Shown: positions 11,202-22,874 of the stretch, piece after piece
How the letters are laid out: every line of letters starts with the position of its first letter
Numbering within the stretch: the first letter of the stretch is position 1
Source: Allantophomopsis cytisporea
Taxonomy: Eukaryota > Ascomycota > Leotiomycetes > Phacidiales > Phacidiaceae
Direction of reading: 5' to 3'
DNA length: 64,000 bases
Assembly (NCBI GenBank): GCA_024752435.1
Contig: CP103034.1
Coordinates: 1-64,000 of the forward strand
The notes under the pieces: model-generated
Seen by the model: only the letters and a program-made list of their open reading frames with translations
Told to the model about the DNA's origin: nothing
Databases searched by the model: none
Position numbers and translations under genes: made by a program

Positions 11202-13262
11202 GTCAGTCATAGTGAGCTTTGAAGTGCGAGGTCCGTATTGATTGAAATGACGTTCAGAAACAGTATTTTGCATGCATCAAGAGACACACTTCGTAGGCGA
11301 CTTTGGGTTCAGATATATCAGAGTAATGTTCATATTCTGTCGTATGCTTTTGGGGTTTCTTACTGCATTTCTCTTGCCCAATTAGAGACTAATTCATAGT
11401 ACATTCAATTTGCTTTTGCTACTAGTATTTGTTCCATGGACTCGACGATCCCATCCTACCCCCCAAGGAAAGGATACGTCGATCAAGCAACCTTCCAATG
11501 ACTTTTGACTTCGTTACGTGTGACACATAATTAATAAACGTTGTATTCGACTCAATAAAAGCAGTGCTTAATTCCAGCAACCCTCACCATCTATTGCATC
11601 TATTTTTCGTCATTTGACGGCTACAAAAACGGACAGTCTTTTCTTCAGTAACGATGTTTTTCAATATTCTCCTAGATAAAAGATCTATAGCAGCTAAAGT
11701 CACCTATCTTGGAGCCATGATTACTATATCGATATTTAGACACAGAGTCAAAGCAAGCTGTCAAAGGCATACCATTGTTTACATGCAGTGCAACAATAAG
11801 AAATATATCTCTCCGACCCGTAATGCATTTTTCCTTCTATTAGATACAGAACCAAAAAAAATAGGGCTCATAGTCTTTGTTTTATTTTTGTCTACCGTAT
11901 ATCTACAGACTATAACTTTCTGACAGAATACACTTTCTACCTAGCGTAAACCTTAAGATTCTAAACTAGTAAGTTTACACTGATATTTGACCTTACATGT
12001 AGAAATACGTGCATATTAGCGAAAATACAATACTCTCATTATGTTTTGTTGATGTTTTATTAGCTGTTATTCTGAAGTGATCGGAGGGAGCTTTACCTTA
12101 TAGGTGGGGTAGTAAGTTTAGTACTACAGAGCTAACTAGCTAAAGGAGAGATCATTACTCGTAAGTAGAGTTTGATCTCTATATACATAAATGCGCCATA
12201 CCTTTGCTATTCTTTTATATAAATTGTACACTATTGTTTCTTGTTTCTGTGTGTTTAATATACGAGCTCACGACTATACTATATACTCGTGCTACTATCA
12301 AGAATAGAATATATGATATATTACTAAGATATATTTAGATTTATCCTATCGCTATAACATTATAAAATAGCATATGAAACTTACTCATATCTATACAATC
12401 TACCATGAATTTTTACATAATTTAAAAGCTTTAGAATGTCATAATGTAATTGTATTGTTTATGTGGGTTATACATATCGTTAGTCTGTGCTTAAGTAGAG
12501 TCTCATGCAAAATGGAAGAATTACGTAACTTGCAAAAAGTATAGAGGCTTGGAGCGTGTACACACCCAGGATATCTTCCGGTTATATTGAGATCGATGAG
12601 ATGTTCTACTACCACTGGTTTTCCACAAAATAATCCGGCCTTTTCCGATAAACCAACTGGACCCGGAAGATTTGCTATCACTTTTTCACGACTGATCTGT
12701 GACTTTTAACGATAAATATCCGTTACATTGTTGAGCAACCCATTGTTCTGCCACCATCCCATGGACACAGCAACAGATTTGTATTAACACCCTTTTTGTA
12801 AGCTTTATTGGCTGTACATAGAACCTATGTTGTTTGTAAGCTTATATTTTAAGCCGCTATGGCTATTACTGTATATAGGATTCTACTCTGATCAGAAGCT
12901 GTACAACACTCGGAGCTGTACGACACTCACATTTCATTTCAATTTGCTTATAGGATTACAAAGTAGGAGCTGACAATGGTAGTTCGGTTGCATTTTCCCA
13001 TTCGTCTATTCGCTGACCGAATGCCATGTACACCGATTAAGTAACTTCCGTTGCTATCTCAATTTATAATATGCTTACGTCGTTATCAATACAGTTCCCT
13101 AAACCCACGTGCAAGACATCTCCCTGGGATGGTTTATCTTCTTCATGAGTTAAAGTAACCTATACGACACTTCTATAGCTCTTCACTTGTGCCTCTCAAT
13201 CTAGCTCTTCTATCACAGAAGCCTTGTATAATATTTGACTCTCGAACATCCAAGGTGCGAAA
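11202..13262. other. Intergenic, AT-rich, no gene recognised
   Basis: About 2 kb, AT-rich especially at 11940-12430. Two open frames (11654-11923 plus; 12439-12681 minus) have no recognisable domain and no support beyond being open. The sequence CCGGCCTTTTCCGA at about 12635 resembles the cluster motif described at 32603 but has a different spacer and lies in no known promoter. Confidence 0.45.
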
Positions 13263-14586
13263 ATGTCGGTGGAAGGTGACAATGAGAAAAATGAAACGCT
13301 CCAGGTACCATAGCTAGCTTCCGTCGCATCAATTCCAAATGGTGGGCTCAAAGCATGGCTTCAAGTTTTTGGGGCTCATTTACTATTCTTTAATTCCTGG
13401 TACGCACCATTCTAACTTTATGCAATACGTTATGGGGTCTCTGACTTTTGAAGGGGCATTGTAAATACGTTTGGCGCGTATCAAACTTACTATGAGACCG
13501 ACTTGTTAAAATCTCATTCAGCATCTCAAATTTCATGGATCGGCACTTTTCAGGGCTTTCTTTTGATTGTCTTTGGCATTATTGCTGGCCCATTCTTCGA
13601 TCAAGGCTACCATCGCGCATTGCTCATCATAGGAACTTTCTTAGTTGTGTTTGGTATGATGATGACGAGTTTGGCGACCGAGTATTGGCAGCTTTTTCTC
13701 GCTCAAGGTGTCGTTATTGGCCTCGGAACTGGATGTCTGTTCCTCCCCAGCGTTGCCATCGTGGCTACGTACTTCAGCACCAAGCGCGCACTTGCAACGG
13801 GAGTTACTGCAGCAGGAGGTAGCATAGGAAGTGTTATCTACCCAATTGTCTTTCGGAAATTGCAGCCAAAAATCGGATTTGCATGGGCTACACGAATCAT
13901 CGCATTCATTGGCCTCGCCACACTCACTCTGAGTATTCTGATTATGAGAACATGTGTTCCACATCCGAAGAAATCAAGAAAACTTATCGATAAAAATGCC
14001 TTCAAGTCGACTCCTTTTCTACTTTTCAGCGCTGGATTATTCCTAGCCTTCATGGGTCTTTACATACCATTTTTTTATATCATTGTGTACGCGGAGAACA
14101 AGATCAAGCTTGATGGCAATTTATCCTTCTATCTACTTTCTGTGCTAAATGGTGCATCGGTATTTGGTCGTATCATGCCTGGAATATTGGCCGACAAATT
14201 TGGATCTTTGAATGTCTTGATAGTCTGCTCATTGGTGTCTCCAGTTCTGACCTACAGTTGGCTTGCAATTCATGATCTTGGAGGCGTAGCAGCATTCTGT
14301 ATCTTCTACGGATTTCTCTCAGGGGCTGTTGTATCTCTGCCAGCAACGGTGGTCGCATCTCTAGTTCCTGAACTTCGTCTTATGGGAACATGGATGGGAT
14401 TTTGTTTCTGTTTCGCTGGCCTCGGGTTCTTGATAGGTAACCCCATCGCTGGTTCTATCATCAACATTGAAAAAAAATGATTTTAATGGCGGACTTATAT
14501 TTTCTGCTTCGACAGTGCTGGTAGGAGGTATCGCCTTTGTCGGTGTCCGTGTCTTGAGGAAAAACATTACGGGTTGGAGAGCTTGA
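13263..14586 (+). pseudogene. MFS monocarboxylate-type transporter, broken
   Basis: Starts at ATG 13263. Removing a 54-nt intron (13400-13453) joins FFNSW to GIVNTFGAYQTYYE, and the frame then runs through the membrane segments typical of fungal MCT-like MFS proteins (GGLKAWLQVFGA near the N-terminus, then SQISWIGTFQGF, and helix 4 with VIGLGTGCLFLPSVA). Two lesions are visible. One is an in-frame TAG at 13311-13313, before the first helix; no alternative intron removes it and keeps the frame. The other is an 8-A tract near 14470, where one extra base ends the protein about 35 residues early and removes the last helix; the next frame continues FNGGLIFSASTVLVGG to TGA at 14586. If translated from a later ATG it would lack helix 1. 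Intact relatives move monocarboxylates or metabolites across the plasma membrane. Confidence 0.75.
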
Positions 14587-15572
14587 ATAAACACGAAAGG
14601 ATATTGGTCTCTGGGTAAACATACTTGAGTCTTATATGAGGACAATCTCTTGTGGAAACATATAATCTGAGCGTTCTACTTCCGATGATTGATACATTTA
14701 TCTCTGTTATACCCTTTTCTATGTACGATAGACTAGAAGGCCGATCAATTCTACAGAACCTTTGTCCAAGACTGTTCTCAACAACTTCAAGAGTAGCTTG
14801 GATCTTTTATAATCTTGTATCGCCGAGCTTGGTCCCAATACACTTGTAGTGTTGTAGTACGTGTTTTCGTTTTCTTCCTTCAAGCTCCGAAGCCATACTT
14901 AGTTATAAAGGGAACTGTCACAAGTATCCTGGCCATGGATGTGCTGGGTAATGCAAATCGAAATGTGCATAGGAGTTTCTGTTGCAAGATTGAGTGAAAG
15001 TCAATTAAGAGAGAGTCTACAAAGTGTGCTAAAGCTCTTCACGTACTAACTCTAGTTCCATGCCAAGGTAGATCTCATTATGTTTTCCCATATCTCACAT
15101 TATGCAGTGGCTCAAATGTATGTGACGAGGAAGCTATGAGCCTTTGCTACTTTTGCGAGTGAGCATAAGAAGATTGTCTAATCCAGGGACCTACTAATAA
15201 GCTAAGCATGATCAGCTCGATCTCATGTAGAATGTCACGTCTAGAAAGCGAAAGACGTCAATATTAGAATTCGCTTTCAAGGTCATAGAATGCACCGGAT
15301 GTACTGCATCAGGTATGCAAGCAATTACATTCTTCAAAAATATTCATATATTGAGTCTCGACATGGCTATTCTATCACTTTGGACCAAAGACATTAAGGC
15401 AGCTATGTTCTGACCTCTTCATTTCCAAATCACCCCATCCTACTCACATCCACACGATTGCACCCAAGCTCAACAATGCAGCTTACAGATGAAGCAAAAT
15501 ATACAACCGCGAAATTACTGTTTGCAGAGGTACCAGGAACGTATGGATACCACTAAACTCTAAATCGCGAAC
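14587..15572. other. Intergenic, no gene recognised
   Basis: Close to 1 kb between the MFS relic and the end of the next gene on the minus strand. Only short open frames are present. I see nothing further in it. Confidence 0.5.
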
Positions 15573-16352
15573 CTACACAAACGAAATCGTTATATCTCCC
15601 TTGATCTTCGCCTTCAATACGATATCAAGCTCCAGATTGAGATCTAATCTTATCGAAGGTCCCTTCTTCTCTCCTTCTTCAGCATATCCTTCCGCTCTCG
15701 TCCTTTCTGCCTTTACCTTCTTTCCCTTACCCATCTCCTTGTTGCCATTATTCCTTGGACTTGGATTTCTGATGTTCCCACTAAATCGCCCTGCAGATTT
15801 TGTTTCCATCGCGCCATTACCTGCTCCTGTTCCTGCTTCTCCGTTTCGAGAATGTCTCCTTGATTTTGAAGCCTCTTTGGAATCTCGCACTGTTTCAGCG
15901 GCTGAATCATCTTGATCATTCCAATCTTGGGCTTCAGGACTAGGAGCTATTCCTCGCTTGGCCATCGATTCGGATACTGACGACAGGCATCCTAAGCCTT
16001 TGCTTTTCCGGCCCCCTCGTTGGTGGCGGCGTCGTGATGATGATTGCTGTGAATCTATGGACGCGGTGTCGGAATTGTCGATTGACGTGGTGCTAGATCT
16101 GAGAGGAGCAGAGACTTGTTTTGTCCTTTTCGTTGCTGCATTATGAGATTCGCAATTTGAGTCTTGTGCATTGGAAGATTGTAGAGCTGGCTCGAATTTC
16201 TGTTCGCCTTCCGTTTTTGGGGCATTCTTCTTCTTCCGTCCTCCTCGTTGATGTCTCCTCGGCTTTGATGCAGATTGTTGTGAGTCTGAATAGTTGCTCA
16301 TGGCGCCAGGGGATCCACGATAAGAATGAGTTGATACGTCAACAGAAGGCAT
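15573..16352 (-). CDS. Low-complexity basic/acidic protein with conserved C-terminal motif
   Basis: A single frame of 259 aa from ATG (16352). The first ~200 residues are low complexity, rich in Ser, Gln, Arg and Gly. They contain an internal duplication: DSQQSASKPRRHQRGGRKKK near residues 23-42 and DSQQSSSRRRHQRGGRKSK near 99-117. The last ~26 residues are ordered: alternating hydrophobic and charged residues (IRLDLNLELDIVLKAKIKGD) ending in ITISFV, which suggests an amphipathic beta-strand or short helix. The same C-terminal pattern occurs in the gene at 19483-19948, so the two are paralogues that share little else. Proteins with this tail are, from memory, widespread and uncharacterised in Pezizomycotina. 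No signal peptide or membrane helix. Function unknown. Confidence 0.7.
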   Translation of the reverse strand: MPSVDVSTHSYRGSPGAMSNYSDSQQSASKPRRHQRGGRKKKNAPKTEGEQKFEPALQSSNAQDSNCESHNAATKRTKQVSAPLRSSTTSIDNSDTASIDSQQSSSRRRHQRGGRKSKGLGCLSSVSESMAKRGIAPSPEAQDWNDQDDSAAETVRDSKEASKSRRHSRNGEAGTGAGNGAMETKSAGRFSGNIRNPSPRNNGNKEMGKGKKVKAERTRAEGYAEEGEKKGPSIRLDLNLELDIVLKAKIKGDITISFV

Positions 16353-17969
16353 TGGTAACGAGTATACTATATTAAATCAAGTCTTCAATGAATCATGGAT
16401 ACATTTGTCTTCGGATCATCAGACTCAGTCTCTAATATTCTTCAAGGGATTCCATGGTATCGACCAAAGCAATTGAATTCAGATGCTATCACTAGTGTCA
16501 AATATGAGAAGTGGATACCAACTCGATCACCATCCGGTAGGCAGGGTGAGAGTCCGTTGATGACATCGAAAGAGGCTGCTACTCCATCTTTAAGACTATC
16601 ATACAATTTACAAAGGGTGGATTTAATTATGGAGTAAACTGATTTATTGGGAATCAGCCTTGAGTCCATCCATCCCGTTATAATTCTGGAATATGTTGTC
16701 ATGATCACATCTGAGCTTTTTCCGACTCTCTCCAACTCCATTGTTAGGTAGTAAAAGTTTGCGCATTGTCTACTAAGAGCGATTCTTCGTTGGCGTGAAG
16801 CCCCCATGCCAAGGTGGTATGGGAACCCGTAGGCCGTACGGTATTCTCCACTCAGAGCAAAGGTCTAAAGACGAAATCCGAGGGGATGAACCTTGAAACT
16901 GTCGAAATTTTCAAGTTTGATGGGCCGCTTCAAGGTTAGTTTTTGCGCAGTGTATTATGAATTTGAAATCATCCACAACGCGGAAGTGGAGACGGTAAGG
17001 ATCGGGTTTGCAGGTACGCATATTTTCTCGCGCGTCACGTGGCCTCAAAGAATGACGGAGTAAAAAGATCGACATTGAACGAAGTAACCTTGCACATCTA
17101 GTGAACTCAACGCGACGTAGATATGTATGATACATACTACTACATATGTACCTCGTAGCAGATTACGTGCATTAGGTACCCGCATTCCACGCGTCAGTTC
17201 CATGTGTCAATCCCAGGTGTCCATCTCCATAAATTAATACACAGTACAAGTCGAAGCAGACTAGCGTTCCAAACGTCAAGTCCCTTCAACGCTTGGAGCG
17301 GTAAACAGGAAAGTGCGTTTCCAGGGTCCAAGCTTGCAAGGCATCTTTTCAACTCCAAAAAACAAAATGAAAACCCCTACTATGACGAGCGTATCATCAT
17401 TGTCACGCCGCGCCGAAAAGATTATTTACCTCAGGGGCCACGATGATTGAAATTTTGAAGTTGATCTGACATAGGATATCCAAGAACATGAAATTCATGA
17501 GCTTTGTTAAATGATATTGTTCTCTCTTCTGTACTCTATATCATACGGTGATATTCTACATAGCAATTGCTTAAAACTACTACTCGAGCACAGTTAATTA
17601 ATACCCACTCCTTTTTCTATCTTGGTCGTTATAGACGTATCGAGTGTGGAGCTTGGAAAATATCTGTCGATCTCCAGGTGCACAGATCTAGCTTGCACCT
17701 CCACAGGGGTCCAATCCACTTTTTACCAAGGCACAAGATAAGGTTTTGAAGTGGCCCGTTTGTGCCGACATGAAATGAATATAGTTACTCCGTATACAAT
17801 GGCTATTATGTCATGAAAGGGCATTTAGAGGTACACTGAAAGGAAGGAAACCAAACCACATATTGTATCTCAACCTCCGATGTATTTGATGAAAAAGCAA
17901 AAACTAAAATTCCGAATTCTTGATTTATCGGCGAAATACAATATAGTACAGATTATCTGTGGATCCAAC
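16353..17969. other. Intergenic; one weak open frame
   Basis: About 1.6 kb. An ATG-started frame of 121 codons lies on the minus strand at 16442-16807. It has no recognisable domain, no clear bias and no neighbour logic, so it is not called as a gene. The last ~100 bp are the presumed promoter and 5' UTR of the following gene. Confidence 0.4.
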
Positions 17970-18735
17970 ATGGTACTTGGCATTCTGACATCTATCGCCG
18001 CTTGTCCAGCAATCATTGGGACCACGGAGGCCGTGAAGCAAGGACAGACACAGAACAAGAAACAACAGCACAAAGGAAGGAAATCCAATCTTCTGGTTAC
18101 CTGCTCGGATCCGTGCCGTAAAGCAAGGGATATTCATGGCGGTATACTTGTGCTGCGTGATAACAAGGTATGTTCTATACATAACGTTCCAATCAAGTTG
18201 AATTTCTTGAGATCCAACTGTTGCACAAAAGAGTTGACAAGAATCTTCACATTAGCTCTTCGCATCAACGGTGAATCCCAAGGCAAAGTTCTCACTCGAC
18301 GAGAAAGATGGCCAGGATCCAGACAGAATGGATGCGGATGGCCATCTGTTTGCGGGCTATTTCTTTCCATATCCCGATCAGCAAGACTGGGTTGGCCGTG
18401 GTGATGGATACGTATCAACGATTACCGACGATCCTCCCCAGCTAAATTGGATCTATGTGGACAAAGATACATATGAAGTCAAGTATGGATATAAGGTTGA
18501 TGCTCAAGACCATTTAGTTGGGCCTTGGAATTGCACGCCCATAGATAAAAGGCTGACTTTTGACGGATGGGAGGGGTTCACCGTTGTGGAAGTGGAAGAC
18601 AATTTGTGGCAGCTTTATTATGATCTTGATGATGATGGGTTGGAAAATCAGGTTGGATTGGATAAAAGAATCATGGAGATTGAGCTGACTAGGAAAGAGA
18701 TGAGGGTGAGTATGGAGGATCGTGCGCTTCGATGA
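17970..18735 (+). CDS. Conserved fungal protein of unknown function, 225 aa
   Basis: Two exons, 17970-18167 and 18256-18735, with an 88-nt phase-0 intron (GTATGT donor, TTAG acceptor) joining RDNK to LFASTVNPKAK. The internal ATG at 17970 is preferred because the protein then begins MVLGILTSIAACPAIIGTTEA, as I recall for this family; an in-frame upstream ATG would add an unrelated leader. Conserved stretches include FPYPDQQDWVGRGDGYVST, DDPPQLNWIYVDKDTYEVKY, HLVGPWNCT and FDGWEGFTVVE. The N-terminus is mildly hydrophobic with two Ala-Cys/Gly-rich turns but is not a clear signal peptide. The charged C-terminal segment is probably helical. Function is unknown to me. It lies between two genes that share a C-terminal motif with each other but not with it. 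Confidence 0.85.
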
Positions 18736-19482
18736 TCGTACACTGGGCTTAACTATTCTCCGTCCTATGGCAAGGCAAAGTTTGGGAAGAAGTTTGGAAA
18801 TTTTCTATCTATGATTACCTTTTACTAGCCTAGATATTGTGTCTCAATATGCTACAAGAGGACTTCTTTTATGACACATGCAATTCCATTAACTCGGCCG
18901 GATATGGGAATAATTTCTACTTGTCTTTTCTTTCATGCGCATCTCTCAAAATCGAGCTTCCAATTTTCAAGTGGAGCCTATAAGAGTGGAGACCGAATCG
19001 CATAAAGACAATCCCAGCTAGCCTAACTAGTGCCCATATAACAGTCTTGGAAATTACGGGCTTATCGTCGGAAGCGGCTGTTTGGAACTTAGCATTACTA
19101 CAAGCTTCACCGAGATATTTCAAGGACGATACATTGCTCCATATATAAGCCTGATTACTCGAATACTCGTCGTTATTATCAAGTTCGCTAATCTATAAAA
19201 CACCAAACGGCTAATAATGACTTTGCCTCGTCCAATGATGTCATTGAAGAACAAGCATACGTGTGCATGTCTAACGTAGAAGACAAATTGATGTATGCTT
19301 GCGCTCATATGTCATTGTCTACGTATTGGTATAATTATATGGTCCGCTGCTGATTGTGAACAATATCTAGTTTCCCTAATTTGTTCAGTTATCTACATCT
19401 TGTACTTTACTACATTTTGCAACTTTCGCTATTAGATCAGTTCTCAAAACCTCGAACTTGACATCATTGGAATAGATCCAAT
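18736..19482. other. Intergenic, no gene recognised
   Basis: About 750 bp with no recognisable content on either strand. It includes the presumed promoter of the small gene starting at 19483. Confidence 0.5.
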
Positions 19483-19948
19483 ATGCCTCAAAGGTTCATA
19501 ACCAGTTACTTTCCACTACCCGGCTATCTAGCTGGTTGATTTCCAATGCTTATCAAGCATTTGTGCATACAGTCAAGAACATTCAGAAGAGGAAAACAAC
19601 CACAGAGAGCAGTCTGAAGGCGAATCCGATGATGAACACATCGAGCCTGTTGCGAACGAAAAACCTAATCGTCCAGATGAGAGGACAATGCAACGAACGC
19701 CACGCCAACCCCAACAGACTCAATACAATCCACCCGCCAACAACCAAATCGCCCAGCAGCCCCAAGAACGCAGAACAGGAGGCATGGGCGGTAGGACTGG
19801 AGCTGTCAGAGAGTCGAGAATCAAAGATAGACCGATCAAGACAGGGGAGAAGGACAGTAGTTTGAAGATCAAGATCGAGCTAGATCTTGAAGTCGAGGTA
19901 GATCTCTATGCCAGGGTGAAGGGGGACGTTACAATAGGATTAATGTAG
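19483..19948 (+). CDS. Small low-complexity protein, paralogue of the 15573-16352 product
   Basis: Proposed model: exons 19483-19493 and 19573-19948 with a 79-nt intron (GTTCAT..ACAG), giving 128 aa. The long second exon is the firm part: an acidic, Glu/Ser/Asn-rich start, a Gln/Pro/Arg-rich middle, then the ordered tail LKIKIELDLEVEVDLYARVK ending GDVTIGLM. That tail matches the alternating hydrophobic pattern of the product at 15573-16352 (LDLNLELDIVLKAKIKGD). The tiny first exon is inferred, because no ATG lies in frame between the acceptor and codon 39 of the exon; a shorter start at 19688 would give 86 aa. The terminal 51 bp are duplicated directly downstream (see the repeat entry), which offers an alternative 3' end. 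Function unknown. Confidence 0.55.
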
Positions 19949-20021
19949 TAATACATGTTCTGTCATATAGGTTGATCTCTACGCAAGGGTTAAGGGAGAT
20001 GTCACTATTGGATTATTGTGA
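19898..20021 (+). repeat. Tandem duplication of the last 51 coding bases
   Basis: The final 17 codons of the preceding gene (19898-19948, VDLYARVKGDVTIGLM plus TAG) are followed 22 bp later by a second 51-nt copy (19971-20021) encoding VDLYARVKGDVTIGLL plus TGA. The copies differ at many third positions but encode the same peptide except for the last residue. The first copy begins GTAGAT and the spacer ends ATATAG, so splicing 19898-19970 (73 nt) would replace copy one with copy two in the same frame. Confidence 0.85.
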
Positions 20022-20785
20022 GATGTAAGTTGGTTCTATTCACAGGACAAACTTTACTAATGCGGTGTAGTACAACAGAGCCTTAATCTTCGATATTGGA
20101 CGTTTAGCATTCGGAGAAGATCTAGCAATATATATTCTTAGAGCAAAACATACTGCAATTATATCATTCACGCACATTATGCTCATTTACTCGATTGTGT
20201 TGATGGTTTGTTAGTGCAGGTATATACTTTACCCTCAATGAAATCAACCCTCTTCCAGAGACTTTGTTATCCTATTAAAGAAGGGACGATGACTACAAGT
20301 TCTTTGAATTACGTCGGCTAATTGAAAACTACATGCTGTCGAATGCCTCAATACTTTTACTAAGGCGATGACCAACAGATGTATTGACAGTGTTGACTCG
20401 ATATCTACCATGCACCAAATCACTATTCATCGAAGATCACTTATTAAACTCTCAGCCAACAAATGTACCCGTTCATTTAAATTGATAATTTTGATGCTTT
20501 CTCCTTCTTTTCTTCTTTCATTTTATAATTTTCTTTTTCTTTCTCTCTTTGTTCTCAATGGTAGTTTAATGTGAGAACGTTCGAGTAGGCTAATCAGCAG
20601 GAATTATCCTGGAACCAGTCTGACTAAGATCTAAAACCTTGAGCAAAGAAAGCCCCATCCACTACGATCCTTGTTGGTCGGTTAGTTTTCTCTCTTGTTA
20701 TATACTCTTAACTCATTAACATCTTCATAATTCATCTTTCACACTTATACAACGCGTTTTCAGATTGCTTACGCTGAGAACAATA
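20022..20785. other. Intergenic / P450-1 promoter
   Basis: No gene seen. A strong pyrimidine tract (TTCTCCTTCTTTTCTTCTTT and following) lies at 20497-20560. A TTATATACTC stretch at 20698-20707 could serve as a TATA element for the P450 starting at 20786. Confidence 0.5.
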
Positions 20786-22653
20786 ATGAACTTCTTCCAA
20801 TGTCTACAGAGCTTAGGGATCATGAGTCCGGTCTTTCTTTTTTTATGTCTAGTTTTATTGCTTGTTCAGATCGTTACTCGCCGCCGGGACTTTTATAAGG
20901 ACTTGGTAAGTCGGTATCTGTTTACTGCTCATCCAAAAATCTTGAACTCGTTACATGAGGAGACCGAAGATGGTTAATACGCTATAGCCCAAACCACCTC
21001 ACTCCTGGTTTTTTGGCCATCTTGCCCTTTTTCGACGTACCGTTACCTCACTACCATACAATGCCCATCCACATGCTATCGTCCTCAAAATTCGACAGCA
21101 ATACAAGTTGCCTGGGGTTTTCTACCTAGACAACTTCCCACTGTTTGCACCAATGATAATCATCTCTGATCCGTTGGTTGCCACCAAACTCACGAACGCA
21201 GAAAACCTTCCCCGCCATTCGGTAGTCCAGGACGTGATGGGTGAATTAGTTGGGCAGCACAGCGTATTCTGGAGCAGTGGACCAGAGTGGAAAGAACTCC
21301 GATCGATTCTGACCCCGGGGCTTTCTACCACCTTTCTTTTGGGTCGAGTTCCTCGCATGCTAGATCATATGTTGTTATTCGAGGATATCATGGCACAGAT
21401 GGCCGAAACTGGGGATTCGTTTCCAATTCTGGGCAAGCTAATCTCTATGACTATCGACGTGATTGGAGACCTCATGCTTGACATCAACTTGGCGGCGCAA
21501 AGCGAAAAGGAATTTGACCCGATTGTAAAAGAGTTTCGAGCAGCCATGAAATACACTTGGAAAGGTCTTAATTTCTTGGAAAAATATCTCAATCTGCCCA
21601 GCTTACGTTATCATTCCCGAAAACTTGACCAATTACTCGCTCAGGCGATCGTCAATAGATATGATACTCGAGCTTTCGAAGCACCAGAAACCAGGGCAGG
21701 CGTTGATTTGTTTCTGAAAAAATACTCTGAGTCCAAGAAATTTGGGGGAAACACTACATTAGAGCCAAACTTCTTGAAACAATGCGTGCATAAGTATTCC
21801 TCTCCATCTCCTACAAAAGTGACTTGCTGATCCAATCTAGTACAAAGGGGATGTTGATCGCTGGGCACGATACAACTGCAGGGACGATTGCAGTAAGTTC
21901 AACGATATTCTGATCAATCTAATCTTGACTAACTTATTTGATAAAGTATTGTCTGTTGGAGTTGCTGAAACACCCAGATATCCTTAAGCGAGTACGTGCT
22001 GAACACGACGAGCTTCTCAATCCTAGTCGTGAAGCCACCATCCAAATCCTACGAGAGAAACCACAGAAACTGCACGAGCTACCTTTGACGACAGCCGTCA
22101 TCAAGGAGATTCTAAGACTATATAGTCCTGCTTCGACGATTCGTGTAGCTGGTGATCAGTAAGTGAAGTTGGTTGTCATTACCCGCGAATGTACTAATAC
22201 TGCTGCCAGCCATACCATCGACTACAAAGGGAAGACGTATCCAACCAAAGGTCACGCTGTAAGTTCTTTCATTAAGTTATCTCTTGCAGAGTCAAGTGAT
22301 GCTAATCCTTTGTCAAGTTATGGGTTGTCCACACCTGCTTCGGTCGAGACCCTGATCTGTTCGCAGACCCTGACACTTTCGCCCCCGATCGTTTTCTTGG
22401 GCCACACGGATCCATCCCAAGTGGTGCATGGCGACCATTTGAAAAAGGGCCGCGCAGCTGCATTGGCCAGGGGCTAGCGCTGATTGAGGTTAAGTTGGCG
22501 CTGGTCGTCTTATGTCGACGATTTGATTTCTCATTAGCTTATCCACAAGGCAGTCCTAGCCTTCCGCTTATGGGTGAACAGGCATATCCTGTGATGGAAT
22601 TTGTTCCAGTTCCGGCGCAAGGGATGCCAATGACTGTAAAGCTCAGGAAATAG
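20786..22653 (+). CDS. Cytochrome P450 (P450-1)
   Basis: Six exons: 20786-20905, 20988-21793, 21841-21892, 21947-22158, 22210-22258 and 22318-22653. They total 1575 nt, or 524 aa, and every junction keeps the frame. The N-terminus has a membrane anchor (FLFLCLVLLLVQIV, about residues 18-31) followed by basic RRR, as in ER-bound P450s. The I-helix reads AGHDTT (316-321), the ExxR is KEILR (E380, R383) and the haem loop is FEKGPRSCIG with Cys461, so all core residues are present. Intron 2 uses GTATTC, chosen because it alone links KQCVH to TKGMLIAGHDTT. It probably hydroxylates or epoxidises a cluster intermediate; the substrate cannot be read from the sequence. The WRPFEKGPRSCIGQ form resembles P450s of polyketide pathways. 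It converges with the glycosyltransferase gene 221 bp downstream. Confidence 0.92.
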
Positions 22654-22874
22654 GACGCAGGAAATAGAATTTCTGAAGTTTGATTAGTTGGCTTCGGGTT
22701 TAGCTAAATGCATGAATCGGTTGTCAATGTATTTTGTAACTCTTGAGAAACTACATGTGTTAACAATTCATATGATCTGAGTTATAAGATTGAGATTTTA
22801 TTACTGTTAGGCTGATAACTAGTGCGAAAAGAAGGTAAAGCAACATTCGTCGGAGTCCATACATCAAGGCCTTC

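Noticed and set aside
12634..12647. CCGGCCTTTTCCGA, similar to the cluster motif
   Set aside because: It has one extra spacer base and lies in no promoter of an identified gene; likely coincidence.
16442..16807. A 121-codon minus-strand frame with an ATG
   Set aside because: No domain, no homologue recognised and no promoter logic; kept only as a note in the gap entry.
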